DNA from: Cloacibacterium sp047601505
GTDB lineage: Bacteria > Bacteroidota > Bacteroidia > Flavobacteriales > Weeksellaceae
Assembly (NCBI RefSeq): GCF_047601505.1
Contig: NZ_JASGJD010000001.1
Coordinates: forward strand, 3,348,001-3,412,000
Direction: 5' to 3'
DNA: 64,000 bases
Positions 7,999 through 15,935 of the stretch are shown in pieces; positions within the stretch are counted from its first letter, which is position 1; each line of letters begins with the position of its first letter. The notes under the pieces are model-generated. The model was given only the letters and a program-made list of their open reading frames with translations. It was not told where the DNA came from and ran no database searches. The translations under genes were made by a program, and so were the position numbers.

Positions 7999-10149
7999 GT
8001 GCAAGTTACCAAAGAAAATTTACAAGAATTAGAGTTCCCGAAACTGCTTGCGGAGATTTCTCCTTTTGCTTTTTCGCCGAAAGTAGCCGATAAAATCCTT
8101 CATCTTAAACTTTTAAAAATTGATGAAGCAGAAATTTCATTAAAAAAAACGTCTGAATTCCTTACGAGTTTTGAGAGTTCTAACGCTATTCCTTTCAGCG
8201 AATACGAAGACTTAGAAGCAGAATTGAAGGTAATGCACATCGAAAATTTCAGGTTAGATAATACTGCTTTTATTCGAATTAAAAACATAACAGAACAAAT
8301 TGGGAAACTGCAAAAATTCTTTCCTGCATTTTCTGAAACCTTCCCAATTTTGTTGGAAGAAGTTCAGAAATTAGAATTTAAAAAAGAAATTGTAGAAAAA
8401 ATAGACAAAGTTTTCAACAGATTTGGAGAAGTAAAATCTGAAGCTTCCACCGTTTTGAAAACATTAAGAACCGAAATTCAGCACGCTAAAAAACACATTC
8501 AGGAGAATTTTAGCAAAACGCTTTCTCATCTTTCTTCTACAGATTTTTTAGATGAAATTAGAGAAACGGTAATTGATGACCAAAGAGTTCTCGCTGTAAA
8601 ATCTAGCTTCAAAAAAAGAGTTCCGGGAAGAGTTTTGGGCGTTTCTAAAACAGGTTCTATCACGTATATTCAGCCAGAAAGTGTTGCTAGACATCAATTC
8701 AAACTGAAAGAAGCCGAAGAAGAAGAAAAAAAGGAAATTGATAAAATTCTTAGAAAATTAACCGCAGAAATTGCCATTTTTGCTCCAGAATTAGAAGAAT
8801 ATCAAACGTATATTTTCGATTTGGACATTACAAGAGCCAAAGCCAAATTTGCTGAACAAGTAAACGGAGTTTTGCCAAAAATCAATCGACATAAAACGAT
8901 GAGATTGGTAAATGCTTTTCATCCTTTGCTTTTGCTGAAAAATAAAGCCGAAAACAAGGAAATTTATCCCCAAACTTTAACTTTGACAGAGCACAACCGA
9001 ATTCTTTGTATTTCTGGACCGAATGCTGGTGGAAAATCTATCACTTTAAAAACTGTTGGTTTGCTTCAATTGATGATTCAAAGTGGGATTTTAGTGCCCG
9101 TTCATCCGAAATCTGAAATGTTCTTTTTCAATAAAATAAGAACCGACATTGGCGACAACCAATCTATTGAAAATCACCTTTCTACATACAGTTCTCGTCT
9201 CAAAAAAATGTCTGGAATTATACGAGAAGCAGATGATAACACCTTACTTTTGATTGATGAATTTGGTACAGGTTCAGACCCAGAATTAGGTGGCGCTTTA
9301 GCAGAAAGTTTTCTGGAATTTTTCTACGAAAAAAAATCTTTTGCCATTATCACCACGCATTATACCAACATAAAATTGGTGGTAGAACAATTGCCAAATG
9401 CAACGAATGCTGCAATGCTTTTTGATGAACATTCTTTGGAACCTTTGTATAAATTAGAAGTAGGACAAGCAGGAAGTTCTTTTACTTTTGAAGTGGCAGA
9501 AAAGAATAAAATTCCGAGATTTATCATCAGAAATGCCCGTGAAAAAGTAGAAAAAGATGTAGTAAACTTAGATAAAACCATTGTAAAACTTCAGCAAGAA
9601 AAATTTGAAGTAGAAAAGCTAAAAACCAATCTCGCCGAACAAAAAGAATCTGTAGAAGATAAGCGAGAAAATCTTCAAAAACTGAACGAACAATTGCAAC
9701 AAAAGCTCTATAATTTCCAAAAATTGTACGAAGAAGAACATCGAAAATTACAATTCGGGAACAAGATAGAAACCTTTATTGATGGTTATTTGAGAGGAAA
9801 ATCTAGAAAAGACATTGTAAAAGATTTTGTAAAAATTCTGGAGCAAGAGAAATTTAGAAAATTAGGTTCAGACAAAACTGAATCTGACAAACTGAAAGTA
9901 ACCAAAAGAAAGGTAGAACAACAACTCAAAAAAGAAAATATACAAGTCCAGATTGCAGAAACCAACCAAAAATTGGAAGAAAAAACGCAAAAAGAACGTG
10001 CCGTTTGGATGAAGGTTGGGCAACGTGTAAGAATTGCAGGTTCTACATCAATTGGCACCATAGAAACCATCCACAAAAACGGAAAAGTAACCGTAAATTA
10101 CGGACTTTTTAAGACGCAGATTGATGGTAATGAATTGGAAAGGATTTGA
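7999..10149 (+). CDS. mutS2: MutS2-family DNA mismatch/recombination ATPase lacking an Smr domain
   Basis: A 716-residue MutS2-type protein, thought in the family to act on branched DNA and suppress homologous recombination, or to rescue collided ribosomes in some bacteria. Walker A is GPNAGGKS at 340-347, Walker B is LLLIDEFGTGSDP near 408, and a His follows in ITTHYTNIK. A long Glu/Lys-rich coiled coil spans about 520-660. The C-terminus ends in a small KOW-like beta domain (GQRVRIAGSTSIGTIETI) and there is no Smr nuclease domain, which full-length homologues (about 780 residues in Bacillus) carry. The start is GTG at 7999; see the -7 box for possible leaderless expression. Confidence 0.9.
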   Translation: MQVTKENLQELEFPKLLAEISPFAFSPKVADKILHLKLLKIDEAEISLKKTSEFLTSFESSNAIPFSEYEDLEAELKVMHIENFRLDNTAFIRIKNITEQIGKLQKFFPAFSETFPILLEEVQKLEFKKEIVEKIDKVFNRFGEVKSEASTVLKTLRTEIQHAKKHIQENFSKTLSHLSSTDFLDEIRETVIDDQRVLAVKSSFKKRVPGRVLGVSKTGSITYIQPESVARHQFKLKEAEEEEKKEIDKILRKLTAEIAIFAPELEEYQTYIFDLDITRAKAKFAEQVNGVLPKINRHKTMRLVNAFHPLLLLKNKAENKEIYPQTLTLTEHNRILCISGPNAGGKSITLKTVGLLQLMIQSGILVPVHPKSEMFFFNKIRTDIGDNQSIENHLSTYSSRLKKMSGIIREADDNTLLLIDEFGTGSDPELGGALAESFLEFFYEKKSFAIITTHYTNIKLVVEQLPNATNAAMLFDEHSLEPLYKLEVGQAGSSFTFEVAEKNKIPRFIIRNAREKVEKDVVNLDKTIVKLQQEKFEVEKLKTNLAEQKESVEDKRENLQKLNEQLQQKLYNFQKLYEEEHRKLQFGNKIETFIDGYLRGKSRKDIVKDFVKILEQEKFRKLGSDKTESDKLKVTKRKVEQQLKKENIQVQIAETNQKLEEKTQKERAVWMKVGQRVRIAGSTSIGTIETIHKNGKVTVNYGLFKTQIDGNELERI

Positions 10150-10202
10150 TAAAGGAAAATTTTATTATCTTTATTTTTGAAAATCACATACTATAAAGAT
10201 TA

Positions 10203-11303
10203 ATGAAAAAAATTCTTATTCATACTATTCTGGTTTTGTTATTTTTAACCATTCCTGTACTTACTTCGCCAGATTTTGACAGCAGTTTCAAGATGCTTTC
10301 TGTACCAATGTTCCAGAGAAGTTTTCTAGAAATGGTGTTGCTTATTATTTTTTTCTATGTGAATTTCTTCATTTTAATGCCAAAATTATTCAACACAAAG
10401 AAATATCTAATATTCGGCTTTTCTATTCTTTTATGCTACATTACCATTGCTTCTTTATCAAATTTACTAATTGATATTCCTCAAAAATCTGAAATAGCAC
10501 CAAAAATGCAACCTGATTTTGGACCAGAAATGAGACCCAATTTCAAAAATAGTAGAAATCCTCCTTCATTTGAAATAAACAGACCTCCCGAAATGAGAGA
10601 AAACTCATTCGTTTTTAATTTTATGAGAGGCTTATTGCCATTTGGTTTTTCTTTATTATGTTCTTCTTATTTGTTTATTTTCATCAAAAAAAGAGAAATA
10701 GAAATGCAAAAAAACAAAGCTGAACTATTGAGTTTAAAATACCAACTTCAGCCACATTTTTTGTTTAATATTCTTAATAACATCTACTCTATGTCTATCC
10801 TAAAATCTGATAGAACGCCAGATAGTATCTTGAAATTATCTAATGTAATGAGGTATGTTGTAGATAAATCTAGCAAAGATTTTGTGAAGATAAAAGAAGA
10901 AATAGCTTATTTAGAAGATTATATAGCTCTTCAATTGGTGAGAACAGATGACAGTTTGAATTTTTCTTTCAAAAAAGATATAAAAACAGAAAATCTAGTA
11001 ATTGCACCAATGATTTTAGTAAATTTTATAGAAAATGCTTTCAAATATGGTTTTAATCCGGAAGCAAATTCTGTAATTCAAATAGAAATTTCTACAGAAA
11101 ACCAAGTGCTTCATTTGAGGGTTTTTAATAGAATTGTAAACAAATCTGTACCTAAAGAAATGTCTACCAAAATTGGTATCAAAAACACTTTAGAGAGATT
11201 GAATGAAATCTATCAAAAGAAGCATTCAATTAACATTCAACAAACCAATTCTGAATACATTGTTGATTTAAAGATGAATTTAGAATTGCAAAAAACAATA
11301 TAA
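10203..11303 (+). CDS. LytS/YehU-type sensor histidine kinase
   Basis: A 366-residue membrane kinase of the His_kinase (PF06580) type. Four transmembrane segments lie in the first 155 residues, with a Pro/Met-rich extracytoplasmic loop (about 95-140). The phospho-acceptor region LKYQLQPHFLFNILNNIYS near 178 is diagnostic. The ATP-binding domain includes APMILVNFIENAFKYGF and a short G-box (KIGIKNTLERL). The cognate LytTR regulator starts 54 bp downstream. The signal sensed is unknown; the neighbourhood suggests control of the secreted proteins encoded at 12129-15882. Confidence 0.93.
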   Translation: MKKILIHTILVLLFLTIPVLTSPDFDSSFKMLSVPMFQRSFLEMVLLIIFFYVNFFILMPKLFNTKKYLIFGFSILLCYITIASLSNLLIDIPQKSEIAPKMQPDFGPEMRPNFKNSRNPPSFEINRPPEMRENSFVFNFMRGLLPFGFSLLCSSYLFIFIKKREIEMQKNKAELLSLKYQLQPHFLFNILNNIYSMSILKSDRTPDSILKLSNVMRYVVDKSSKDFVKIKEEIAYLEDYIALQLVRTDDSLNFSFKKDIKTENLVIAPMILVNFIENAFKYGFNPEANSVIQIEISTENQVLHLRVFNRIVNKSVPKEMSTKIGIKNTLERLNEIYQKKHSINIQQTNSEYIVDLKMNLELQKTI

Positions 11304-11357
11304 TTTAACATTCTTTAGAAATAAAACATTCTGAAATTCGTTAGAAATTAAAAAAAA

Positions 11358-12029
11358 ATGATTACCGCCATTGCATTAGACGACGAGCCATTTGCTTTGA
11401 AAATTATAGAAAACTTCTGTAATGAGGTAGATTATATTACACTAGAAAAAACGTACACCAAACAAAGCGAAGCGCTGAAACATCTTAATAAATATCCTGT
11501 AGATTTAATTTTTTTAGATATACAAATGCCTCAAAAAAATGGTCTAGATTTTTATAAAAGCATACATCAAAACACCAAAGTAATTTTTACTACAGCTTAT
11601 CCAGATTATGCGGTAGATGCTTTCGAAGTAAATGCAATAGATTATTTGGTAAAGCCTTTCTCCTTCGAAAGATTTTTAAAAGCTCTTGAAAAAATTAAAG
11701 AAAATCTAAAAGCTCCTTCTTCTGAAACCCTTTTTATAAGAGCAGATTATAAGCTTCACAAAATAAATTATCACGATATTCTTTTTGTAGAAGCTTTGGA
11801 TGATTATATTAAAATTCATCTGAAAGACCAATCTAAAATTACCACAAGACTTACTCTTAAAAACATTCAAGATAAGCTTCCTGCGAGTCATTTTGTAAGA
11901 GTTCACAGGTCTTATTTGGTTTCTATTAACCATATTAAAAGTATTGTAAACAAATCTATAAAAATAGAAGATTACATTATTCCTATTGGCGAAAAGTACA
12001 AAGAAGAAGTACATAAATTACGACAATAA
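11358..12029 (+). CDS. LytTR-family response regulator
   Basis: A 223-residue regulator: an N-terminal receiver domain (DDE at 8-10, phospho-Asp in FLDIQMPQKNG near 55, Thr in FTTAYPDYAVDAF, Lys in YLVKPF) followed by a LytTR DNA-binding domain (about 120-222) with the typical FVRVHRSYLVSINHI block. LytTR proteins bind paired direct repeats about two helical turns apart. Such repeats occur 9 bp after this gene's stop (12038-12071) and again at 14123-14156, so it probably activates the two following transcription units. Confidence 0.93.
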   Translation: MITAIALDDEPFALKIIENFCNEVDYITLEKTYTKQSEALKHLNKYPVDLIFLDIQMPQKNGLDFYKSIHQNTKVIFTTAYPDYAVDAFEVNAIDYLVKPFSFERFLKALEKIKENLKAPSSETLFIRADYKLHKINYHDILFVEALDDYIKIHLKDQSKITTRLTLKNIQDKLPASHFVRVHRSYLVSINHIKSIVNKSIKIEDYIIPIGEKYKEEVHKLRQ

Positions 12030-12037
12030 TTATTTTC

Positions 12038-12071
12038 ACCTACACATTTTTTGTCTTTACCTCATTTTTTT
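12038..12071 (+). promoter_or_regulatory. candidate LytTR operator, copy 1
   Basis: Two ACCT(A/C)A-type direct repeats start at 12038 and 12059, 21 bp apart. The second half (12056-12071, TTTACCTCATTTTTTT) is identical over 16 bases to 14141-14156. It ends 21 bases before a perfect TAnnTTTG box, the position expected of an activator site. Confidence 0.5.
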
Positions 12072-12092
12072 CGCTACTCTTTTTTGAGAAAT

Positions 12093-12100
12093 TACCTTTG
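12093..12100 (+). promoter_or_regulatory. -7 box of the dioxygenase-like gene
   Basis: TACCTTTG fits TAnnTTTG. The ATG follows at 12129, giving a leader of about 20-25 bases. No good TTTG -33 element is seen, consistent with activator dependence. Confidence 0.55.
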
Positions 12101-12128
12101 AAACTGTAAATCAAAAAAGTGGAAAAAT

Positions 12129-12911
12129 ATGAAATCTATCAACAGAAAAGATTTTTTAAAAAATCTAGGTTTAGCTGGAGTAACGGTAGCTGCAGCTCCT
12201 ATTTTGGCTCATTGTAGGTCAGATGGAGACGAACAAACTTCTTCATCTTCTAGCTCATCATCTTCTAGTAGTGGCAGCGGTGGCAGCGGCAGCGGCGGCA
12301 GCTCTTCTTCAGGAACCTGTAGTGTTACCAATTCTGAAACGGAAGGTCCTTTCCCTACAAAATCTCCTTCATCATTGGTTAGAACAAATATTATTGGAGA
12401 TAGAACAGGTGTTGCCTTTACGATTAATATTACTATTCAAAATACCAACAATTCTTGTGCTGTGCTACAAGGTGCATTGGTAGACATTTGGCATTGTGAC
12501 AAAGACGGAAATTATTCTGAGTACGGAGGCACAAGTATGCAATCTACAGATTATACTTCTAATCATTTTTTGAGAGGAAGACAAACTACAGATTCTAATG
12601 GTTTGGTATCTTTTACTTCTATTTTCCCAGGATGGTATCAAAGTAGAGCAACGCACATTCATGTTCATATTTATAAATCTGATGGAACTTCTTTATTGGT
12701 AACGCAAATTGCATTTCCCGAAGGAAGCGACAGCGCAGTTGTAGCCGTAAACAGTGCTACTTCTTACGGTTATAGTAAAGGAATGAGTGGCTATACTTAC
12801 AATGCAAATGATAATGTTTTTTCAGATGGAACGTCTAACGAAATGAGTAGTATTTCGGGAAGTGTTAGTGCTGGTTATATTTTAACACACACTATAAAAG
12901 TAGCTGGTTAG
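12129..12911 (+). CDS. exported intradiol ring-cleavage dioxygenase-like protein
   Basis: A 260-residue protein related to non-haem Fe(III) intradiol (catechol/protocatechuate) dioxygenases. Candidate iron ligands are present: Tyr129 or Tyr132 (GNYSEY), Tyr170 (FPGWYQSR), and His176 and His178 (THIHVH). The N-terminus NRKDFLKNLGLAG resembles a Tat signal with RK in place of RR, ending near AHC29, a poor lipobox. Residues 36-62 are an almost pure Ser then Gly/Ser linker encoded by GC-rich DNA, so the catalytic domain is probably tethered to the envelope. Substrate unknown; secreted Bacteroidota members are uncharacterised as far as I know. The next gene starts 74 bp downstream. Confidence 0.85.
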   Translation: MKSINRKDFLKNLGLAGVTVAAAPILAHCRSDGDEQTSSSSSSSSSSSGSGGSGSGGSSSSGTCSVTNSETEGPFPTKSPSSLVRTNIIGDRTGVAFTINITIQNTNNSCAVLQGALVDIWHCDKDGNYSEYGGTSMQSTDYTSNHFLRGRQTTDSNGLVSFTSIFPGWYQSRATHIHVHIYKSDGTSLLVTQIAFPEGSDSAVVAVNSATSYGYSKGMSGYTYNANDNVFSDGTSNEMSSISGSVSAGYILTHTIKVAG

Positions 12912-12985
12912 TATAATTTTTCATATCAATTTTTGCCATAACTAAGTTCTGTTGTGGCAAAAATTAAATTAAAAAAACAATAAAA

Positions 12986-13606
12986 ATGTTAATACAAACC
13001 CCTTCTATTATTTTTAAAAATGATTTTAGAAAATGGTATTCTTCTGAAAACCTACAACATTGCGAAATTATTAGTGAAAAAAATTTAAAAGTTCAAGAAT
13101 TTTTATTAAAAGAATTCTCCCTCACAGAAATTGAAATTAAGCCCAATTATATTACGCTTATCATCCCTCTTTACGGATTAATTAAAATCAACGAAAAAAT
13201 TGTTTCTGCAAACGAAGTTTTTAGTATAAAACCATCTGAAAACAAAAGTATTACTATAAAAAATCTATTAGATACAGCATCTAATTATTCAATTATTGAA
13301 ATAAAAGACGAAAAAGAACTTACTTTCGAAAATTTTTCTGAAATTAATGTACTTAGAAATGCTCTTTCAAAAATTTCAAATCATCTAAAAACGCCTAATT
13401 ATATTGGAATTTTTGATGGAAGAGAAGAAATTCAATTTCACTTAGAAAATCATCAAAATAAAATTTTTGCAATGGTTTTAAATGGTGCTTTTGAGATTCA
13501 GAACAGATTATTAGAAAACAGAGATGCCATAATTCTTTGGGAAATAACCGAACTGGAATTTGAAGCATTGAGTGAAAACGCATTGATTATTTTTTTTGAA
13601 ATATAA
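12986..13606 (+). CDS. cupin-like hypothetical protein
   Basis: A 206-residue cytosolic protein without signal peptide. Two beta-rich halves, with hydrophobic strand patterns such as ITLIIPLYGLIKINEKI and KIFAMVLNGAFEIQNRLLENRDAIILWE. The second half resembles the C-terminal cupin of pirin/quercetin-dioxygenase-like proteins (YhhW type), but the usual His metal ligands are not evident in the first half, so activity is doubtful. It follows the dioxygenase-like gene and overlaps no other gene; likely the same operon. Family assignment is an inference from pattern only. Confidence 0.55.
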   Translation: MLIQTPSIIFKNDFRKWYSSENLQHCEIISEKNLKVQEFLLKEFSLTEIEIKPNYITLIIPLYGLIKINEKIVSANEVFSIKPSENKSITIKNLLDTASNYSIIEIKDEKELTFENFSEINVLRNALSKISNHLKTPNYIGIFDGREEIQFHLENHQNKIFAMVLNGAFEIQNRLLENRDAIILWEITELEFEALSENALIIFFEI

Positions 13607-13607
13607 A

Positions 13608-14111
13608 ATGATGAAAGCTAAAATAAGACTTGCATTTAGAATTACTATTGATCAAAACTCTGAACATCTTTGGGACAAATATGTCTTCGAAGACACTTAT
13701 AATGAATACAGAATACAGCATCAGGTATTTAATTCAAACGAAAAACCTGTAAATTACTATTGGGAATTGTTGGCTCAAAATCCCAATGCTTATAAAATTC
13801 CATTTCTATTGAGTGCTGCTTCCGAAAATTACATAAAACAACTTAATGGCGAAATAAAAAGCCTTCCAGATGTACTTGGTAACCAATTTTTCACATTCGA
13901 AAATTACAAATTAGATTTGGTAAGCGCTCATCTTAACGACGCATCTAAATTTAAAATCGGAATCACTTTTTTTAGCAAAAAACTTCTATTGATTGATATA
14001 ATTGATCAAAAATTTTTACTCTCCGAAAATCTGAACAAAGAGGAAGTGCTTTCTACTTATATGATGGCTTTTCATCCTCAAATAAGCATCTGCGAATACG
14101 AAAAAATATAG
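13608..14111 (+). CDS. hypothetical protein
   Basis: A 167-residue soluble protein. ATG at 13608 (or 13611) is chosen; an in-frame TTG at 13596 would overlap the upstream gene. It starts 1 bp after the stop of the cupin-like gene, so the two are translationally linked. No recognised domain; the sequence alternates charged and aromatic residues (WDKYVFEDTYNEYRI) and is likely alpha/beta. Found at the end of the LytTR-linked operon. Confidence 0.65.
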   Translation: MMKAKIRLAFRITIDQNSEHLWDKYVFEDTYNEYRIQHQVFNSNEKPVNYYWELLAQNPNAYKIPFLLSAASENYIKQLNGEIKSLPDVLGNQFFTFENYKLDLVSAHLNDASKFKIGITFFSKKLLLIDIIDQKFLLSENLNKEEVLSTYMMAFHPQISICEYEKI

Positions 14112-14122
14112 AGATTATTTTC

Positions 14123-14156
14123 CCCGACAAAAAAAGTGCATTTACCTCATTTTTTT
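14123..14156 (+). promoter_or_regulatory. candidate LytTR operator, copy 2
   Basis: The 16-base block 14141-14156 is identical to 12056-12071. An ACAAAAAAAGTG segment lies where the first half repeat is in copy 1. A box CAACTTTG (14178-14185), one mismatch from TAnnTTTG, starts 22 bases after the block, the same spacing as at copy 1. The beta-helix gene starts about 170 bases further on. Confidence 0.45.
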
Positions 14157-14357
14157 GTTATTCAACTATTTTAAAACCAACTTTGTTATACAAATTTAGC
14201 CTTAAAAAATTAAAAATAGAATTTCCTTACACTCTTTTTCTAACTTAAATTCACAGTAAAATATGAGATTATAATTATTCTTTTTGTTCAAAAAAACCAT
14301 CAAGATAATTCTTGAAAACTTCAACAGTATGTAGTAAAACTTAAAACTTTTATTTAT

Positions 14358-15882
14358 ATGAATACCCTGAATAAATTAAAAATGATTATGTCTCTTATGG
14401 TAATTATTACCATAAATGTAGCTTGCTCTCGTGATTCTGACTCTAGTGACTCTTCGTCTAGTACGAGTAGCTCTGCTGTTACAATTACGAATACTACTTC
14501 ATCTGGCACAGCAGAAGGCGATACCGCTATTAATGGTAGCAATTCTGATGATTTAATAGAAAACGAAACCTTCAGCTCAACTATTAACATTGCTTTTTCT
14601 GGTACATCTGCCACAATTACTGGTTCTGCAACTGGTGTTACAATTACCAATAACGGAGCAAATGTTGTAGTAAATTCTACCGTTTCTGGTATAGAATACG
14701 TACTCTCTGGCGCAAGTACTGCTGGCTCTCTTAAAGTTTATAGCACAAAAAAATATAAACTTACTCTAAATGGAGTTACTTTAACAAGTACAGACGGTCC
14801 TGCACTAAATTTACAATCTAGTAAAAGAGCATTTATCATCTTAAATACAGGAACAACCAATAACCTTTACAGATACTACTAATTATACTACAACCTACAA
14901 TTCTGCTGGTGAAGAAGAAGATTTAAAAGGAACAATTTTCAGCGAAGGACAATTAATTTTTAGTGGTACTGGTACTCTAAATGTAACCGGAAAATACAAA
15001 CATGCAATAGCAAGTGATGATTATATTAGAGTAAGAGATGGTGTAATAAAAGTAACAGCAGCAGCTACAGATGCTATACATACTAATGATGCTTTTGTGA
15101 TGGATGGAGGAGAATTAAATCTAACCTCTTCTAGCGACGGAATTGAAGTAGAAGAAGGTTACATGGTCTTCAACAGTGGTACTACTACTATTAATTCATC
15201 TGGTGACGGTATCGCTGCTTCTTATGATACAGACGCTACCATTGATCCTTACATTGTTATAAATGGTGGTAATTTTACAATAAATGCTTCGGAAGAAGGT
15301 ATAGAAAGTAAAACAAGACTTACTATCAATGATGGAACTTTTTACATCAAAACGACAGATGATGCCATTAACGCAGGTGATGCAATCTATATCAACGGTG
15401 GAAATATCTACGCCTATAGTACAACTAACGATGGAATAGATTCTAACGGAACACTTACCATAACTGGAGGAAAAACCATCGCAATAGGTGCTTCTGCTCC
15501 AGAAGCAAGTTTTGATTGTGACCAAAACACTTTCAAAATTACAGGAGGTTCTATTGTAGGAATTGCAGGAGACACCAGCAAACCTACCACAAATGTTACC
15601 ACTCAACCTACTGTAATCTTAGGAAGCGGTAGTGCAAATACAATTGTACATGTACAATCTTCAGATGGTACAGAAGCTTTAACGTTCTTAGCACCAAAAT
15701 CTTTTACAAAATTAATTTTCTCTAATGCCAAATTAAGCACAGGAAAAACATACAAAATATACAAAGGAGGTACTGTAAGCAATGGGACAGATTTCAATGG
15801 TTTATACCTTACCGGAAGCTATAGCGGAGGAACACAATCTAGCTCTTTTACAGTAAATTCTATGCTTACAACCGTTAATTAA
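14358..15882 (+). pseudogene. beta-helix carbohydrate-binding lipoprotein, split by a one-base frameshift
   Basis: The first frame (14358-14882) gives a lipoprotein signal peptide ending in VAC, a Ser-rich linker, then Gly/Thr/Asn-rich repeats (SGTSATITGSATGVTITNNG), and stops at GTTNNLYRYY. Dropping one T from the run at 14866-14868 continues in the frame of the downstream open segment (to 15882) as NNLTDTTNYTTT..., with no stop. The restored protein is about 507 residues. Repeats like SSSDGIEVEEG, ASEEGIESKTRL and TTNDGIDSNGTLTITGGK match the Cthe_2159/DUF4353 right-handed beta-helix family, which binds polysaccharides. Either a real disruption or a sequence error. Confidence 0.85.
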
Positions 15883-15904
15883 AAAACACAAATCAAATAT
15901 ACAT

Positions 15905-15934
15905 AGAGCTAGTTTTAAAACATTAGCTCTTTTT
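15905..15934 (+). terminator. terminator after the beta-helix gene
   Basis: Stem AGAGCTA / TAGCTCT (15905-15911, 15924-15930) followed by TTTT, between two convergent genes. Confidence 0.6.
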
Positions 15935-15935
15935 A

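Noticed and set aside
12223..12483. Alternative-frame ORF over the Ser/Gly linker
   Set aside because: It is an artefact of the low-complexity repeat in another frame; the dioxygenase-like frame has motifs.
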